Shown: in pieces, positions 27,403 to 35,781 of the stretch
Layout: the number at the start of each line of letters is the position of its first letter
Position numbering within the stretch: position 1 is the first letter of the stretch
Source: Sphingopyxis solisilvae
Lineage (GTDB): Bacteria > Pseudomonadota > Alphaproteobacteria > Sphingomonadales > Sphingomonadaceae
Direction: 5' to 3'
DNA length: 64,000 nt
NCBI RefSeq assembly: GCF_015475875.1
Contig: NZ_JADKYM010000003.1
Location: forward strand, 134,817-198,816
Translations under genes and position numbers: made by a program
Notes under the pieces: model-generated
The model's database searches: none
What the model was told of the DNA's origin: nothing
Seen by the model: the letters and a program-made list of their open reading frames with translations, nothing else

Positions 27403-28323
27403 TCAGATCTCCGGGAGGAAATCGGGGACCGACAGATAACGCTCGCCGGTGTCGTAGTTGAAGCCGAGCACGCGGCTGCCCGCGGGCAATTCGGCGAGCT
27501 TCTGCGCGATCGCGGCGAGGGTGGCGCCCGACGAGATGCCGACGAGCATGCCTTCTTCGGTCGCGGCGCGGCGCGCAAAGTTTTTGGCGTCGGCGGCATC
27601 GACCTTGATCACCCCGTCGAGCAGGTCGGTGTGGAGGTTGCGCGGGATGAAGCCGGCGCCGATGCCCTGGATCGGGTGCGGCGCGGGCTGGCCGCCTGAG
27701 ATAACCGGCGATGCCTCGGGCTCGACCGCAAAGACTTTCAGGTTCGGCCAATGTGCCTTGAGGAACTGCGCGCAGCCGGTGATGTGGCCGCCGGTGCCGA
27801 CGCCGGTGATGAGGATGTCGATCGGGGTGTCCTTGAAGTCGGCCAGAATTTCGGGTCCGGTCGTGCGGACATGGACGTCGACATTGGCTTCATTTTCAAA
27901 CTGCTGCGGCATCCACGCGCCGGGGGTGGTTTCGACGAGCTCGATCGCGCGTTCGATCGCGCCCTTCATCCCCTTTTCGCGCGGCGTCAGGTCAAAGGTC
28001 GCACCATAAGCGAGCATCAACCGGCGGCGTTCGAGCGACATCGATTCGGGCATGACGAGGACGAGCTTGTAGCCCTTGACCGCGGCGGCCATCGCGAGGC
28101 CGATGCCGGTATTGCCCGACGTCGGCTCGACGATCGTGCCGCCTTCCTTCAGGCTGCCATCGCGTTCGGCCGCCTCGATCATCGCCAGCCCGATGCGATC
28201 CTTGATCGACCCGCCGGGATTGCTGCGTTCCGACTTAACCCAGACTTCGGCATCGGGGAAAAGCCTGGCCACGCGGATGTGCGGGGTGTTGCCGATGGTA
28301 TCGAGGATCGAATTGGCTTTCAT
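27403..28323 (-). CDS. cysK: Cysteine synthase A (O-acetylserine sulfhydrylase)
   Basis: PLP-dependent final step of cysteine synthesis from O-acetylserine and sulfide. The protein is 306 residues. PLP lysine is Lys41 in [10 protein letters not shown]; the substrate loop TSGNTG is at 68-73 and GTGGHITG is the phosphate-binding loop; the C-terminus ends in DFLPEI. The ATG overlaps the preceding hydrolase stop (ATGA). Its promoter, upstream of the hydrolase gene, carries a palindrome between -35 and -10, suggesting repressor control. Confidence 0.96.
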   Translation of the reverse strand: MKANSILDTIGNTPHIRVARLFPDAEVWVKSERSNPGGSIKDRIGLAMIEAAERDGSLKEGGTIVEPTSGNTGIGLAMAAAVKGYKLVLVMPESMSLERRRLMLAYGATFDLTPREKGMKGAIERAIELVETTPGAWMPQQFENEANVDVHVRTTGPEILADFKDTPIDILITGVGTGGHITGCAQFLKAHWPNLKVFAVEPEASPVISGGQPAPHPIQGIGAGFIPRNLHTDLLDGVIKVDAADAKNFARRAATEEGMLVGISSGATLAAIAQKLAELPAGSRVLGFNYDTGERYLSVPDFLPEI

Positions 28324-28988
28324 GGTCGGTGCGCTCTTTCATTGAATTCGAACCGCGGGTCGCGGCGGACGCGATTTGGCCAGTCGCCGGCGCGGAGCCA
28401 GCGGGCCTCGTCCGCCAGGACCGGCGTCGGCGCGGGTTGTAACGAGGCGAGCAGATACTGTCCATAAGGCCAGTCCCCGATCCGCGAGTCGGCGTTGATA
28501 TGGCCGAACGGACCGGCGTTGACGAAGCGCGCATCCCATTTTCGCGACAGATGCCAGACATGCGCGGATTTGGCGTAAGGATCATTGTCGCTGGCGACGA
28601 CGATCATGGGGACGCGGCTGGAGAAGGACGGTGCCGCGCCGAAACCGGCGACCTCGTGATTCTGGCGCAAACGCGACAGGTCCGGGGGAGCGACCAGCAA
28701 GGCGCCCGCGATCTGTGTGCGCGATACCGCGCTGGCGCCGCTGAACCAGTGGGCAAAGGCGTGGCAGCCCAGGCTGTGCGCGGCGACGAGCACCGGTTCG
28801 GGTTCGGCGGCAACGGCGGCCGCGATCCGATCGACCCATTGGTCGCGGTCGGGTTTGTCCCAAAGGCCAAGGTCGACGCGCTCGCTGAGCGGAAACTTAT
28901 GTTCCCAAAGGCTTTGCCAATGGGTCGGGCCGCTGTTGTTGAGGCCGGGGATGGTCAGAATTTTGTGACGGAATATGCTGCGTTGCAT
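28320..28988 (-). CDS. RBBP9/YdeN-like alpha/beta hydrolase
   Basis: A 222-residue serine hydrolase. The start [20 protein letters not shown] and [13 protein letters not shown] are characteristic of the RBBP9/YdeN family; the nucleophile is Ser in AAHSLGC near residue 80, with a C-terminal Asp (VASDNDPYA) and His (GPFGHIN). ATG at 28988 is taken because a longer in-frame start would enter the promoter with the palindrome. It overlaps cysK by four bases. Its role beside cysteine synthesis is unknown. Confidence 0.85.
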   Translation of the reverse strand: MQRSIFRHKILTIPGLNNSGPTHWQSLWEHKFPLSERVDLGLWDKPDRDQWVDRIAAAVAAEPEPVLVAAHSLGCHAFAHWFSGASAVSRTQIAGALLVAPPDLSRLRQNHEVAGFGAAPSFSSRVPMIVVASDNDPYAKSAHVWHLSRKWDARFVNAGPFGHINADSRIGDWPYGQYLLASLQPAPTPVLADEARWLRAGDWPNRVRRDPRFEFNERAHRP

Positions 28989-29039
28989 GACGGTTGCTCC
29001 ACTCAGAGGACAGAGAGAACCGCGGTGACGGGTGCATCC

Positions 29040-29067
29040 GATATAAATCAACTTAATTGATTGACAA
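29040..29067 (-). promoter_or_regulatory. Promoter of the hydrolase-cysK-sleB operon with palindrome in the spacer
   Basis: On the minus strand TTGTCA (29067-29062) and TATATC (29045-29040) are separated by 16 bases. The palindrome AATCAA-CTTAA-TTGATT at 29046-29062 fills the spacer exactly, a position where a bound repressor would block RNA polymerase. The first gene starts about 45 bases after the expected transcription start. The binding protein is not identified. Confidence 0.65.
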
Positions 29068-29107
29068 TAGGCCTGCGATCAATGGTGGACCGGTTGCGAC
29101 GAAATGT

Positions 29108-30418
29108 TCAGCGGCCCTGCCGGAACTGCGGTTCGAAGGTGCGCGCGCGGCGAAGCTCCGGAAACAGCCAAGCCCAAAGCGCCGTCACGCCGATCGCGCC
29201 GGCGCCGCCGATCACCACCGCGCCGACCGGACCCAGCGCCGCGGCCATGGCGCCGGCGCGCATCTCGCCAAGCTCGTTCGATGCCGAGATGGCGAGCCCC
29301 GATGCGGCGCTGACCCGGCCGCGCATATGGTCGGGGGTGTTGAGCTGGATGAGCGTACCGCGCACGAAGACCGAGAACATGTCGGCGGCGCCCATCACGA
29401 CGAGCAGGGCGAGCGACAGGAGGAGGCTGGTCGAATAACCGAAGGCGACGGTCGTGGCGCCGAACACCGCGACCGCCCACAGCATCTTGACCCCGACGTT
29501 GCGCTCGATCGGGCGGATCGCGAGACCGACCGCGACCGCGACCGAACCAAAGGCAACCGCGGCGCGCATCAGCCCCGCGCCCTCGGGACCGGCATCCAGG
29601 ATGTCGCGCGCGAACACCGGGAACATCGCCGTCGCCCCGGCGAGCAACACCGCAAAAAGGTCGAGCGTGATCGTGCCGAGCAGGAAGCGCTCGGTCCAGA
29701 CGAACTGCAACCCGTCGACCATTTCGCGCAGCGGATGGCGGCGCACTTCGGCGGGCGGCGGCTGGACGCGGCGGACGCGGCTGAGCGTAAAGGCCGACAG
29801 CGCCAGCAGGGCCGCGGCGAAAACATAGACCGCGGCGGGGTGGGCGGCATAGATCAGGCCGCCGGCGGCGGGGCCGATCACCGACGCCGACTGCCAGGCG
29901 ATGCTGCTCATCGCGATCGCGCGCGGCAGCACGGCGGGCGGCACGATATTGGGCGCGATTGCGCTCATCGCCGGACCCGAAAAGACGCGCGCCACGCCGT
30001 GGAGCGCGGCGAGGCCGAACAGCAGCGGCAGGGTCAGCGCGTCCGTCCAGGTGAACCAGCCGAGCGCGGCCGCGATCAGCAGGTCGATCAGGTTCGAAAA
30101 TATCGCGACGCTCCGCCGTTCGAAGCGGTCGGCGGCCCAACCGGCGACCGGGGTCAGAATGGCGAGCGGGACGAACTGAAACAGCCCGAGCAGGCCGAGT
30201 TGGAACGACGCCTCGCGGATCGACATGCCATAATCGGTGCGGGCGGTGTCATACAGCTGGTAACCGATGACGACGACCATCGCGATGGTCGCCATCACCG
30301 CGGTGAAGCGCGCGATCCAGAAATAGCGGAAGTCGGGAAAGCTGAGCGGCGAGGGGGCTTTGGACGCCGCTTCGGGCATCACCGGCTCTTCGCCCTCGGG
30401 AGGTGGTATCGTCGCCAT
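29108..30418 (-). CDS. MFS transporter, enterobactin-exporter-like (MFS_3)
   Basis: A 436-residue major facilitator with about 12 hydrophobic segments starting near residue 30 (YFWIARFTAVMATIAMVVVI). The loop GWAADRFERR after the second helix pair is the MFS motif A. Similarity of layout to EntS/MFS_3 exporters suggests small-molecule efflux; the substrate cannot be read. It lies between the rsmB-type gene and the cysK promoter region, with about 120 bases of intergenic space after it. Confidence 0.88.
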   Translation of the reverse strand: MATIPPPEGEEPVMPEAASKAPSPLSFPDFRYFWIARFTAVMATIAMVVVIGYQLYDTARTDYGMSIREASFQLGLLGLFQFVPLAILTPVAGWAADRFERRSVAIFSNLIDLLIAAALGWFTWTDALTLPLLFGLAALHGVARVFSGPAMSAIAPNIVPPAVLPRAIAMSSIAWQSASVIGPAAGGLIYAAHPAAVYVFAAALLALSAFTLSRVRRVQPPPAEVRRHPLREMVDGLQFVWTERFLLGTITLDLFAVLLAGATAMFPVFARDILDAGPEGAGLMRAAVAFGSVAVAVGLAIRPIERNVGVKMLWAVAVFGATTVAFGYSTSLLLSLALLVVMGAADMFSVFVRGTLIQLNTPDHMRGRVSAASGLAISASNELGEMRAGAMAAALGPVGAVVIGGAGAIGVTALWAWLFPELRRARTFEPQFRQGR

Positions 30419-30474
30419 CGGCCTTGCCCCCTAAACGGCTTTTGCGCGCTGTCCAGCTTCGACTGCGGCCGCGG

Positions 30475-31770
30475 CTAGGGCGCCAGCAGCCGGGCGACAA
30501 AGAAGCCGTCGAGGCCACCCGCTTCGGCAAGCAGGCCGGGCAGGGTGCGGACGCAACCGTTGGTGTCGGGATCGATGCCGTTCGGCAGTTCGATCGGGTC
30601 CACGGGGACGACACGCCATGCCGGGTGCCGGTCCAGAAATGCCGCTACCTGTTCTTCACCCTCGGCACGCTCGAGCGAGCAGGTCGCGTAGACCAGCGTT
30701 CCGCCCGGTTTGACCCACGTCGCGGCCCGCTGGAGGAGATCGCGCTGGAGCGCCGCCATCTCGTCGATCTGGCGCTGTTCGATCCGGTGCAGCACGTCGG
30801 GATGGCGGCGGAAGATGCCGGTCGCCGAACAGGGCGCATCAAGCAGCACCGCGTCGGCGGGCGCCGCGGGTGCCCAGCTGCGGATATCGGCGTGGATAAT
30901 CTCGGCGTCCAGTGCCGTGCGCGCGAGGTTGGCACCGAGCCGTTCGAGGCGCTTGGCGCTGGCATCGACGGCCACGACGTTCCAGCCCGCCGCGGCGAGC
31001 TGCATCGTCTTGCCGCCGGGCGCCGCGCAAAGGTCGAGCACCGTGCGCCCGTCGCCGGCACCGAGCAGCCGCGCGGGCAGGCTGGCGGCGAGATCCTGCA
31101 CCCACCAGCCGCCTGCGGCAAATCCCGGCATCGCCTCGACCGCCTGGCCGCGCGGCAGGCGGCGGTGGCGGGGGGCGAGCGGCATCGCATCGGGCCACTC
31201 ATCAGCGTCGGGCTCGACGGCAAAGCTGAGGTCGATCGGGGGCGGCGCGCTCCAGGCTGCCTCGGCAGCCTCGACTATTGGCAGTCCCCATTGCTCGGCC
31301 CATCGCTCGGCTGTCGGCAAGGGCAAGGTTGCGCGTTCGGGGAGTTGCCATTGTTCCTGCTGCGCGCGCGACAGGATGGCGTGGACAAGCCGCCGCGGGC
31401 CGCCTGCAACGAGCGGCAGCGCGGTCGATACGACAGCGTGGGCCGGGCTTTTGAGGACGAGCAACTGCGCGAGCGCGATCCGCAGCACTGCGCGCGATTT
31501 GACGTCATCGGGCAGAATCTGTGCGGTCGCGCCGTCGACCAGCGCGTCGATGTCGACCATCCAGCGCAGCGTTTCGGAGGCGATCGCGACCGCGAAGGCG
31601 CGATCGGGGCCGGTCAACCCTTGTGCCGCGGCGTGCATCGCGACATCGAGGGGGTCGCCGCGGCGGAGGATGGCGTCGACCAGCCGCAGCGCGGCGCGGC
31701 GCGGCGCCGTACCCGCGGGATCGGGCTCGTTGTGCGGGCGTTGCCTGCCGCGACGCGGCCGATCAATCAT
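30475..31770 (-). CDS. rsmB: RsmB/NOP family 16S rRNA cytosine-C5 methyltransferase
   Basis: A 431-residue SAM-dependent RNA methyltransferase. The N-terminal third is an NusB-like helical domain (LRLVDAILRRGDPLDVAMHA), as in RsmB. The methyltransferase core shows DLCAAPGGKTMQLA, LLDAPCSATGIFRRHPDV and the catalytic-cysteine motif YATCSLERAEGEEQ. It probably makes m5C967 in 16S rRNA. It is divergent from the SDHAF4-like gene across 55 bases. Confidence 0.93.
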   Translation of the reverse strand: MIDRPRRGRQRPHNEPDPAGTAPRRAALRLVDAILRRGDPLDVAMHAAAQGLTGPDRAFAVAIASETLRWMVDIDALVDGATAQILPDDVKSRAVLRIALAQLLVLKSPAHAVVSTALPLVAGGPRRLVHAILSRAQQEQWQLPERATLPLPTAERWAEQWGLPIVEAAEAAWSAPPPIDLSFAVEPDADEWPDAMPLAPRHRRLPRGQAVEAMPGFAAGGWWVQDLAASLPARLLGAGDGRTVLDLCAAPGGKTMQLAAAGWNVVAVDASAKRLERLGANLARTALDAEIIHADIRSWAPAAPADAVLLDAPCSATGIFRRHPDVLHRIEQRQIDEMAALQRDLLQRAATWVKPGGTLVYATCSLERAEGEEQVAAFLDRHPAWRVVPVDPIELPNGIDPDTNGCVRTLPGLLAEAGGLDGFFVARLLAP

Positions 31771-31787
31771 GTCGGATCCTGGCGAAC

Positions 31788-31816
31788 TTGGCGTAGGGCA
31801 TGAACAATCCTATATA
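31788..31816 (+). promoter_or_regulatory. Sigma-70-like promoter of the SDHAF4-like gene
   Basis: TTGGCG (31788-31793), 17-base spacer, TATATA (31811-31816). Transcription would begin about 31823, only a few bases before the ATG at 31826, so the transcript is near-leaderless; no Shine-Dalgarno lies upstream that would fit in such a leader. Confidence 0.6.
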
Positions 31817-31825
31817 GGCGGCACG

Positions 31826-32035
31826 ATGACTGACCGCACCGACAACTCGACGATCGGGGGCACCCCCCGTGCTGCCAAGCGCCCCGCGCATGTCATCGCG
31901 CCCGCCGGCTGGACCAACAGTCCGGTGCCGCCGCCGGCGCCGATCCGCGAGGACAAGCCCGACGAACAGCCGGGCGGACGAAACCCGGTGCGCTACGGCG
32001 ACTGGGAGCTGAAAGGCATTGCCGTCGATTTTTGA
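31826..32035 (+). CDS. DUF1674 protein, succinate dehydrogenase assembly factor 4-like
   Basis: A 69-residue protein whose C-terminus NPVRYGDWELKGIAVDF matches the conserved motif of DUF1674/SDHAF4, which assists flavinylated SdhA during succinate dehydrogenase assembly. The N-terminal half is Pro-rich and likely disordered. The motif ends at the very C-terminus as in the family. It is expressed from a promoter immediately upstream. The stop lies in a hairpin shared with the convergent cytochrome gene. Confidence 0.88.
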   Translation: MTDRTDNSTIGGTPRAAKRPAHVIAPAGWTNSPVPPPAPIREDKPDEQPGGRNPVRYGDWELKGIAVDF

Positions 32036-32061
32036 CGCAGCGCCAGAACGCAGCGTCAAAA
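32030..32061. terminator. Hairpin spanning both stop codons of convergent genes
   Basis: TTTTGACGC (32030-32038) and GCGTCAAAA (32053-32061) are perfect nine-base arms around a 14-base loop. Each arm contains the stop codon of one of the two convergent genes, and each strand reads into a T-run, so it can act as a compact bidirectional terminator. Confidence 0.6.
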
Positions 32062-32610
32062 CGGGTTCATCCGGCCAATAAACCCTGCCCGATCGACAAA
32101 CTGATGTTTGAGCGCCGCCAGAATGTGGATCGCCGCCAGCGCCAGCATCGTCAGCCCCAACACCTCGTGCCGGTCGTGCATCACATCGGCGAGCGCCTCG
32201 TTCGGCGCGACAATGACAGGAACGGCAAACAGCCCGAAGAAATCGATCGGCCTGCCTGCCGCCGACATCCAGACCCATCCGGACAGCGGCAGCAAGATCA
32301 GCAGCACATAGAACAGCGCGTGGGTGATACGGCCGAGCAGCCGCTGCCACCCCGGAATCGCGGCGGGCAGGGGCGGGGGACGATGGCCGAGTCGCCAGCC
32401 GATACGGACGACCGTCAATGCCAGGACGGCGATCCCCAGCGCCTTGTGGATGTCCATCGCCGCACCCCGTGTTTCGCGGGGCAGGCCTTCGGTCAGCATG
32501 GCAAGCGCGATATTGGCGATAACCGCCAGGCCGATCAGCCAGTGAAGCCAGATGGCCACCGGGGTATAGTGCGATCCGGCGGAGCCGGCGTCTGCTTCCC
32601 TGATGGCCAT
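32056..32610 (-). CDS. Cytochrome b561 family protein
   Basis: A 184-residue four-helix inner-membrane dihaem cytochrome. Haem-ligand histidines are expected in VAIWLHWLIG (near residue 23), DIHKALGI (near 55), the ALFYVLLI-region helix (RITHALFY) and the last helix (AAIHILAALKHQF). Such proteins pass electrons from quinol or superoxide to a partner. The gene is 14 bases downstream of the SapC-family gene on the same strand and convergent with the SDHAF4-like gene. Confidence 0.9.
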   Translation of the reverse strand: MAIREADAGSAGSHYTPVAIWLHWLIGLAVIANIALAMLTEGLPRETRGAAMDIHKALGIAVLALTVVRIGWRLGHRPPPLPAAIPGWQRLLGRITHALFYVLLILLPLSGWVWMSAAGRPIDFFGLFAVPVIVAPNEALADVMHDRHEVLGLTMLALAAIHILAALKHQFVDRAGFIGRMNPF

Positions 32611-32624
32611 GGCGTTTAATCCCC

Positions 32625-33404
32625 TCAGACGGTCGGCACTGCCTGAATCTCCGGCACCTTGCCCGCCTTGACCTGCTCGGCAAAGACTTCGCGCATGAGT
32701 TGGAGCGAGAAAAGATGGGCGAAGATCAGCGCCAAGATGCCGTTCTGCATCATCTTGCGCAAGACGTCGCCGCGCAGTTCGCGCAGCTTTGTTTCATCGA
32801 CCATCTGGAAACCGCGGTAGATATAGGGCTGGTCGTTGCCATCCTGCTGGATGCTCACTTCGCCTTCCATCAAGAGGTCGGCCTTTTTCAGCTCGTCCAT
32901 GAACTGGCCCGTGCGCTGTCCGGCCTCCTCGAACATTTTACAGAATTCCAGAATGGCCTGCACCGGAGCGGTCGGCTGCCCGTTCTCGAACATGGCTTCA
33001 CCGTCTTCGAACTTGCCGACAGCGCCCGAGGTCGGGTCAAAGCACAACGACAATTCTTCCGAATCGGGTTGCAGACGGGCGAGCAGGAAGGGGTAGCGGC
33101 GAATATAGGCCGGCACATACACCGGATTGATCAGCTTGCCGTCGGCATCGACGAAGGTGTTCACGCCTTCGTTAAGGCCCATCAGCGCCAGCGGCACCGG
33201 ATTGTCGCCCGCCGAAAACACGATCGGATAGTGGCGGCAGGCCGACACAAATTCATCGGACGTCAGCGGCACAGCGTGTTGGTTGATCAGAAAATCGGCC
33301 TGATCCAGCGAACGGGCATGGAAATCCGCATGATCGACGCTCGAAAGCGGAACGAGGTCCTTGTAGAACAGGGGCAGGTTGGCGGGGGCGGGCGCTGTGG
33401 CCAT
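32625..33404 (-). CDS. SapC family protein
   Basis: A 259-residue protein of the SapC family, named after a Campylobacter S-layer-associated gene; its biochemical role is unknown, though in sphingomonads and other alphaproteobacteria it is often found beside TonB-dependent receptors and tryptophan-halogenase-like genes. Characteristic segments are PVPLALMGL, VPAYIRRYPFLLA and the LCFDPTSG region. The ATG at 33404 is supported by CGGAG eight bases upstream. Here no TonB gene is adjacent; cytochrome b561 follows. Confidence 0.88.
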   Translation of the reverse strand: MATAPAPANLPLFYKDLVPLSSVDHADFHARSLDQADFLINQHAVPLTSDEFVSACRHYPIVFSAGDNPVPLALMGLNEGVNTFVDADGKLINPVYVPAYIRRYPFLLARLQPDSEELSLCFDPTSGAVGKFEDGEAMFENGQPTAPVQAILEFCKMFEEAGQRTGQFMDELKKADLLMEGEVSIQQDGNDQPYIYRGFQMVDETKLRELRGDVLRKMMQNGILALIFAHLFSLQLMREVFAEQVKAGKVPEIQAVPTV

Positions 33405-33514
33405 AATGAAACTCCGGTAGATGCCCCGACCAGCCGGAGCGCAATGATAACAGCGCGCCTTATTGACCTCAGCACCGTGGCGCAAGGGGGCGATCGCCCT
33501 GCGGTATGAAAGCG

Positions 33515-34948
33515 TCAGTCGATCAGCTTGCCCGGATTGAATATCCCCGCCGGGTCCAGCCCGGCCTTGATCGCGCGCAGCGCCGCAAGCCGCGCCGGGC
33601 TGTCAAGCGCGGCCATCACGTCGCGTTTGATCTGGCCGATACCATGTTCCGCCGAAATCGATCCGCCGAGTTCGATGACGTGCGCATAGACCATATGGCT
33701 GACCGCCGTGCCGTGGCGCGCCAGCCACGCCGCGCCGTCGCTGTCCTTCGGGGGCTGGATATGGTGGTGGACGTTGCCGTCGCCGAGATGCCCGAAGGAC
33801 AAAGCGCGGGCGCCGGGGAATGCCCGTTCCAGCCGCAGAGGATTGTCGGCGATAAAGGTAGGCATCAGATCGACGGGGACGCTGATGTCATGTTGCAGTG
33901 CCGGCCCCTCGGCGCGTTCGGCCTCTGAAATGGAGTCGCGCAGGCGCCAGAACGCTTCGCTTTCGCTGTCGTTCTTGGCGATGACGACGTCGCGGATCAG
34001 CCCGGCGTCGAGCGCGGCGGCGAGCTGGGTTTCCAGCGCTTGTCCCAGCGCCTCATCGCCGTCGCCCGCCAATTCGGCCAGCACGTACCAGGGATACGAC
34101 GCAGCGATCGGCGCCCGGGTTTGCGGGATATGACGCAGCACCGCGTCGAGGCACGCGCGCGGGATGAGTTCGAAGCCCTCAAGCTCGCGCCCGATGCTGG
34201 CGTCGAGCCGGCGGAGAAGGAGCAGCGCGCCTTCGGGCGAATCGACGGCGATCCACGCAGTGCGCCGCGCCGCGACGGCGGGCACAAGATGGAGGCTGGC
34301 CGCGGTAACGATCCCCAAGGTTCCTTCGGCCCCGCAAAGCAGGTGGCGCAGGTCATAGCCGCGATTGTCCTTTTTGAGCGGCGCCAGGCCGTCGAAGATG
34401 CTGCCGTCAGGAAGCACCGCTTCGATCCCGGCAACCAGCGCGCGCATCGTGCCGTGGCGCAGCACCTGCGTCCCGCCGGCGTTGGTCGACACCAGTCCGC
34501 CGATCGTCGCCGACCCCTTGCCGCCCAACGTCAGCGGGAATCGCAGTCCCTGTGCGAGCACCGCATGGTGGAAATTTTCAAGAATGACGCCCGCTTCCGC
34601 CACGCCAATTTTCGCGGCGGAGTCGATGGTGCGAACGCGGTTCATCCGGCGCAGGCTGAGCAATAGCTGGCTGCCGTCGCCGCTGGGGGTTGCGCCCCCG
34701 ACCATCCCGCTGTTGCCTCCCTGCGGCACGAGCGCGACGCGTTCCTCTGCGCACAGGCGAACAATTGCGGCGACGTCCTGGGTGTTGTCAGGCGACAACA
34801 TGGCTGCGGCGCGCCCCACATATTTTCCGCGCCAGTCGGTCAGCCAAGGCGCCATGATGTCGGTATCGGCAGTATAGCCTTTGGGTCCGAGCAATTCGGC
34901 CAGTCGCGAGAGCAGCTCGGGAGACGGCTGGCAGATCATTCGGGGCAT
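33515..34948 (-). CDS. FAD-binding oxidoreductase, D-2-hydroxyglutarate/D-lactate dehydrogenase family
   Basis: A 477-residue flavoprotein of the vanillyl-alcohol-oxidase fold. The FAD-binding domain covers about residues 40-215 (VPQGGNSGMVGGAT, GKGSATIGGLVSTNAGG), and the C-terminal cap has GHLGDGNVHHHIQPP with metal-binding histidines and SISAEHGIGQIKRD. This subgroup includes D-2-hydroxyglutarate dehydrogenase, D-lactate dehydrogenase and GlcD. Start chosen at ATG 34948; a GTG at 34957 and an ATG at 34939 are alternatives and none has a good Shine-Dalgarno. Confidence 0.88.
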   Translation of the reverse strand: MPRMICQPSPELLSRLAELLGPKGYTADTDIMAPWLTDWRGKYVGRAAAMLSPDNTQDVAAIVRLCAEERVALVPQGGNSGMVGGATPSGDGSQLLLSLRRMNRVRTIDSAAKIGVAEAGVILENFHHAVLAQGLRFPLTLGGKGSATIGGLVSTNAGGTQVLRHGTMRALVAGIEAVLPDGSIFDGLAPLKKDNRGYDLRHLLCGAEGTLGIVTAASLHLVPAVAARRTAWIAVDSPEGALLLLRRLDASIGRELEGFELIPRACLDAVLRHIPQTRAPIAASYPWYVLAELAGDGDEALGQALETQLAAALDAGLIRDVVIAKNDSESEAFWRLRDSISEAERAEGPALQHDISVPVDLMPTFIADNPLRLERAFPGARALSFGHLGDGNVHHHIQPPKDSDGAAWLARHGTAVSHMVYAHVIELGGSISAEHGIGQIKRDVMAALDSPARLAALRAIKAGLDPAGIFNPGKLID

Positions 34949-35038
34949 CGATTGCACGTTTTCGGAGAAAGGGGCGGGGCTGTGTCGATGTAGTTCATTT
35001 GATATTCAATCAGTGGTGGTAAGCCGGACAATGAACGA

Positions 35039-35668
35039 ATGTCGGCATTTCGTCGAGGGATTCGGCACATTGGAGCGACGGGTGAACGGAGCAGCTTGTT
35101 TTTTGGACGGTCAGGTGACCACTCGTCCGTGCTGACCGCAGCGATCCTGTGGCTGTCGGCGGCTGCGCCGGTTGCGCAAGCGGTGCCTGGCTCCGCGCCA
35201 CCGCCGGTGGCCGCGCCCGAACCGCTGACGTCCGTAGCCGTGCCCACACTCGAGCAACTCGCACCCTTTTGGCAGGTCGTTATAGAAGAACGGCTGATTA
35301 TCCGTGTTCCGGCCCAGCGTTCGCAGCTCAACAATTTTGCCGCGGGCTCGCCGCAGAATCGCAGGGCGACCGAAATACCTTTGGTCTGGAAGGAAAAAAA
35401 GGCGCCGAAATGTGTCGCGATGCGCAACATCATGGGAATGCAGGCCGTCCAGCGCGACAGCATCGACATCATCACCCGGCAGAACGAGCGTTTGCGGGCA
35501 CAACTCAACCGCGGGTGCCGCGCGCTCGACTTTTATGCCGGCTTTTACATGCAGGGCAGCAAGGACGGCCGACTATGCGCGGATCGCGACCAGATCCATG
35601 CGCGGACGGGTGCCAAGTGCGAGATCGACAAATTCCGGCTGATGGTGCCGGTTCGTGACGACGACTGA
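35039..35668 (+). CDS. Predicted exported protein of unknown function
   Basis: A 209-residue frame with a signal peptide (LTAAILWLSAAAPVAQA) that begins about 30 residues in, so the real start is more likely the in-frame GTG at 35129, giving about 179 residues with a clean AQA cleavage site. After a Pro-rich linker the mature part has scattered cysteines (KCVAM, GCRAL, LCADRD, KCEID). I do not recognise the family; it looks like small secreted sphingomonad proteins. It is divergent from the FAD-dehydrogenase gene. Confidence 0.6.
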   Translation: MSAFRRGIRHIGATGERSSLFFGRSGDHSSVLTAAILWLSAAAPVAQAVPGSAPPPVAAPEPLTSVAVPTLEQLAPFWQVVIEERLIIRVPAQRSQLNNFAAGSPQNRRATEIPLVWKEKKAPKCVAMRNIMGMQAVQRDSIDIITRQNERLRAQLNRGCRALDFYAGFYMQGSKDGRLCADRDQIHARTGAKCEIDKFRLMVPVRDDD

Positions 35669-35781
35669 TCGCACAGTTCGTCGCCTTTTCTTGACTTTTC
35701 GCCGTCCTTTGCCCAAGGCCCGCGCAGCGCCGCCTGCGTGGGAGGCTGGGCGTGGCTTTTATTTCCGGACATGACAATCAT

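Noticed and set aside
29057..30478. A 473-codon plus-strand frame opposite the MFS transporter
   Set aside because: Low-complexity Arg/Gly/Asp/His-rich shadow of the transmembrane protein gene.
30403..31803. A 466-codon plus-strand frame opposite the RsmB-type methyltransferase
   Set aside because: Antisense to a gene with full catalytic motifs; no independent support.
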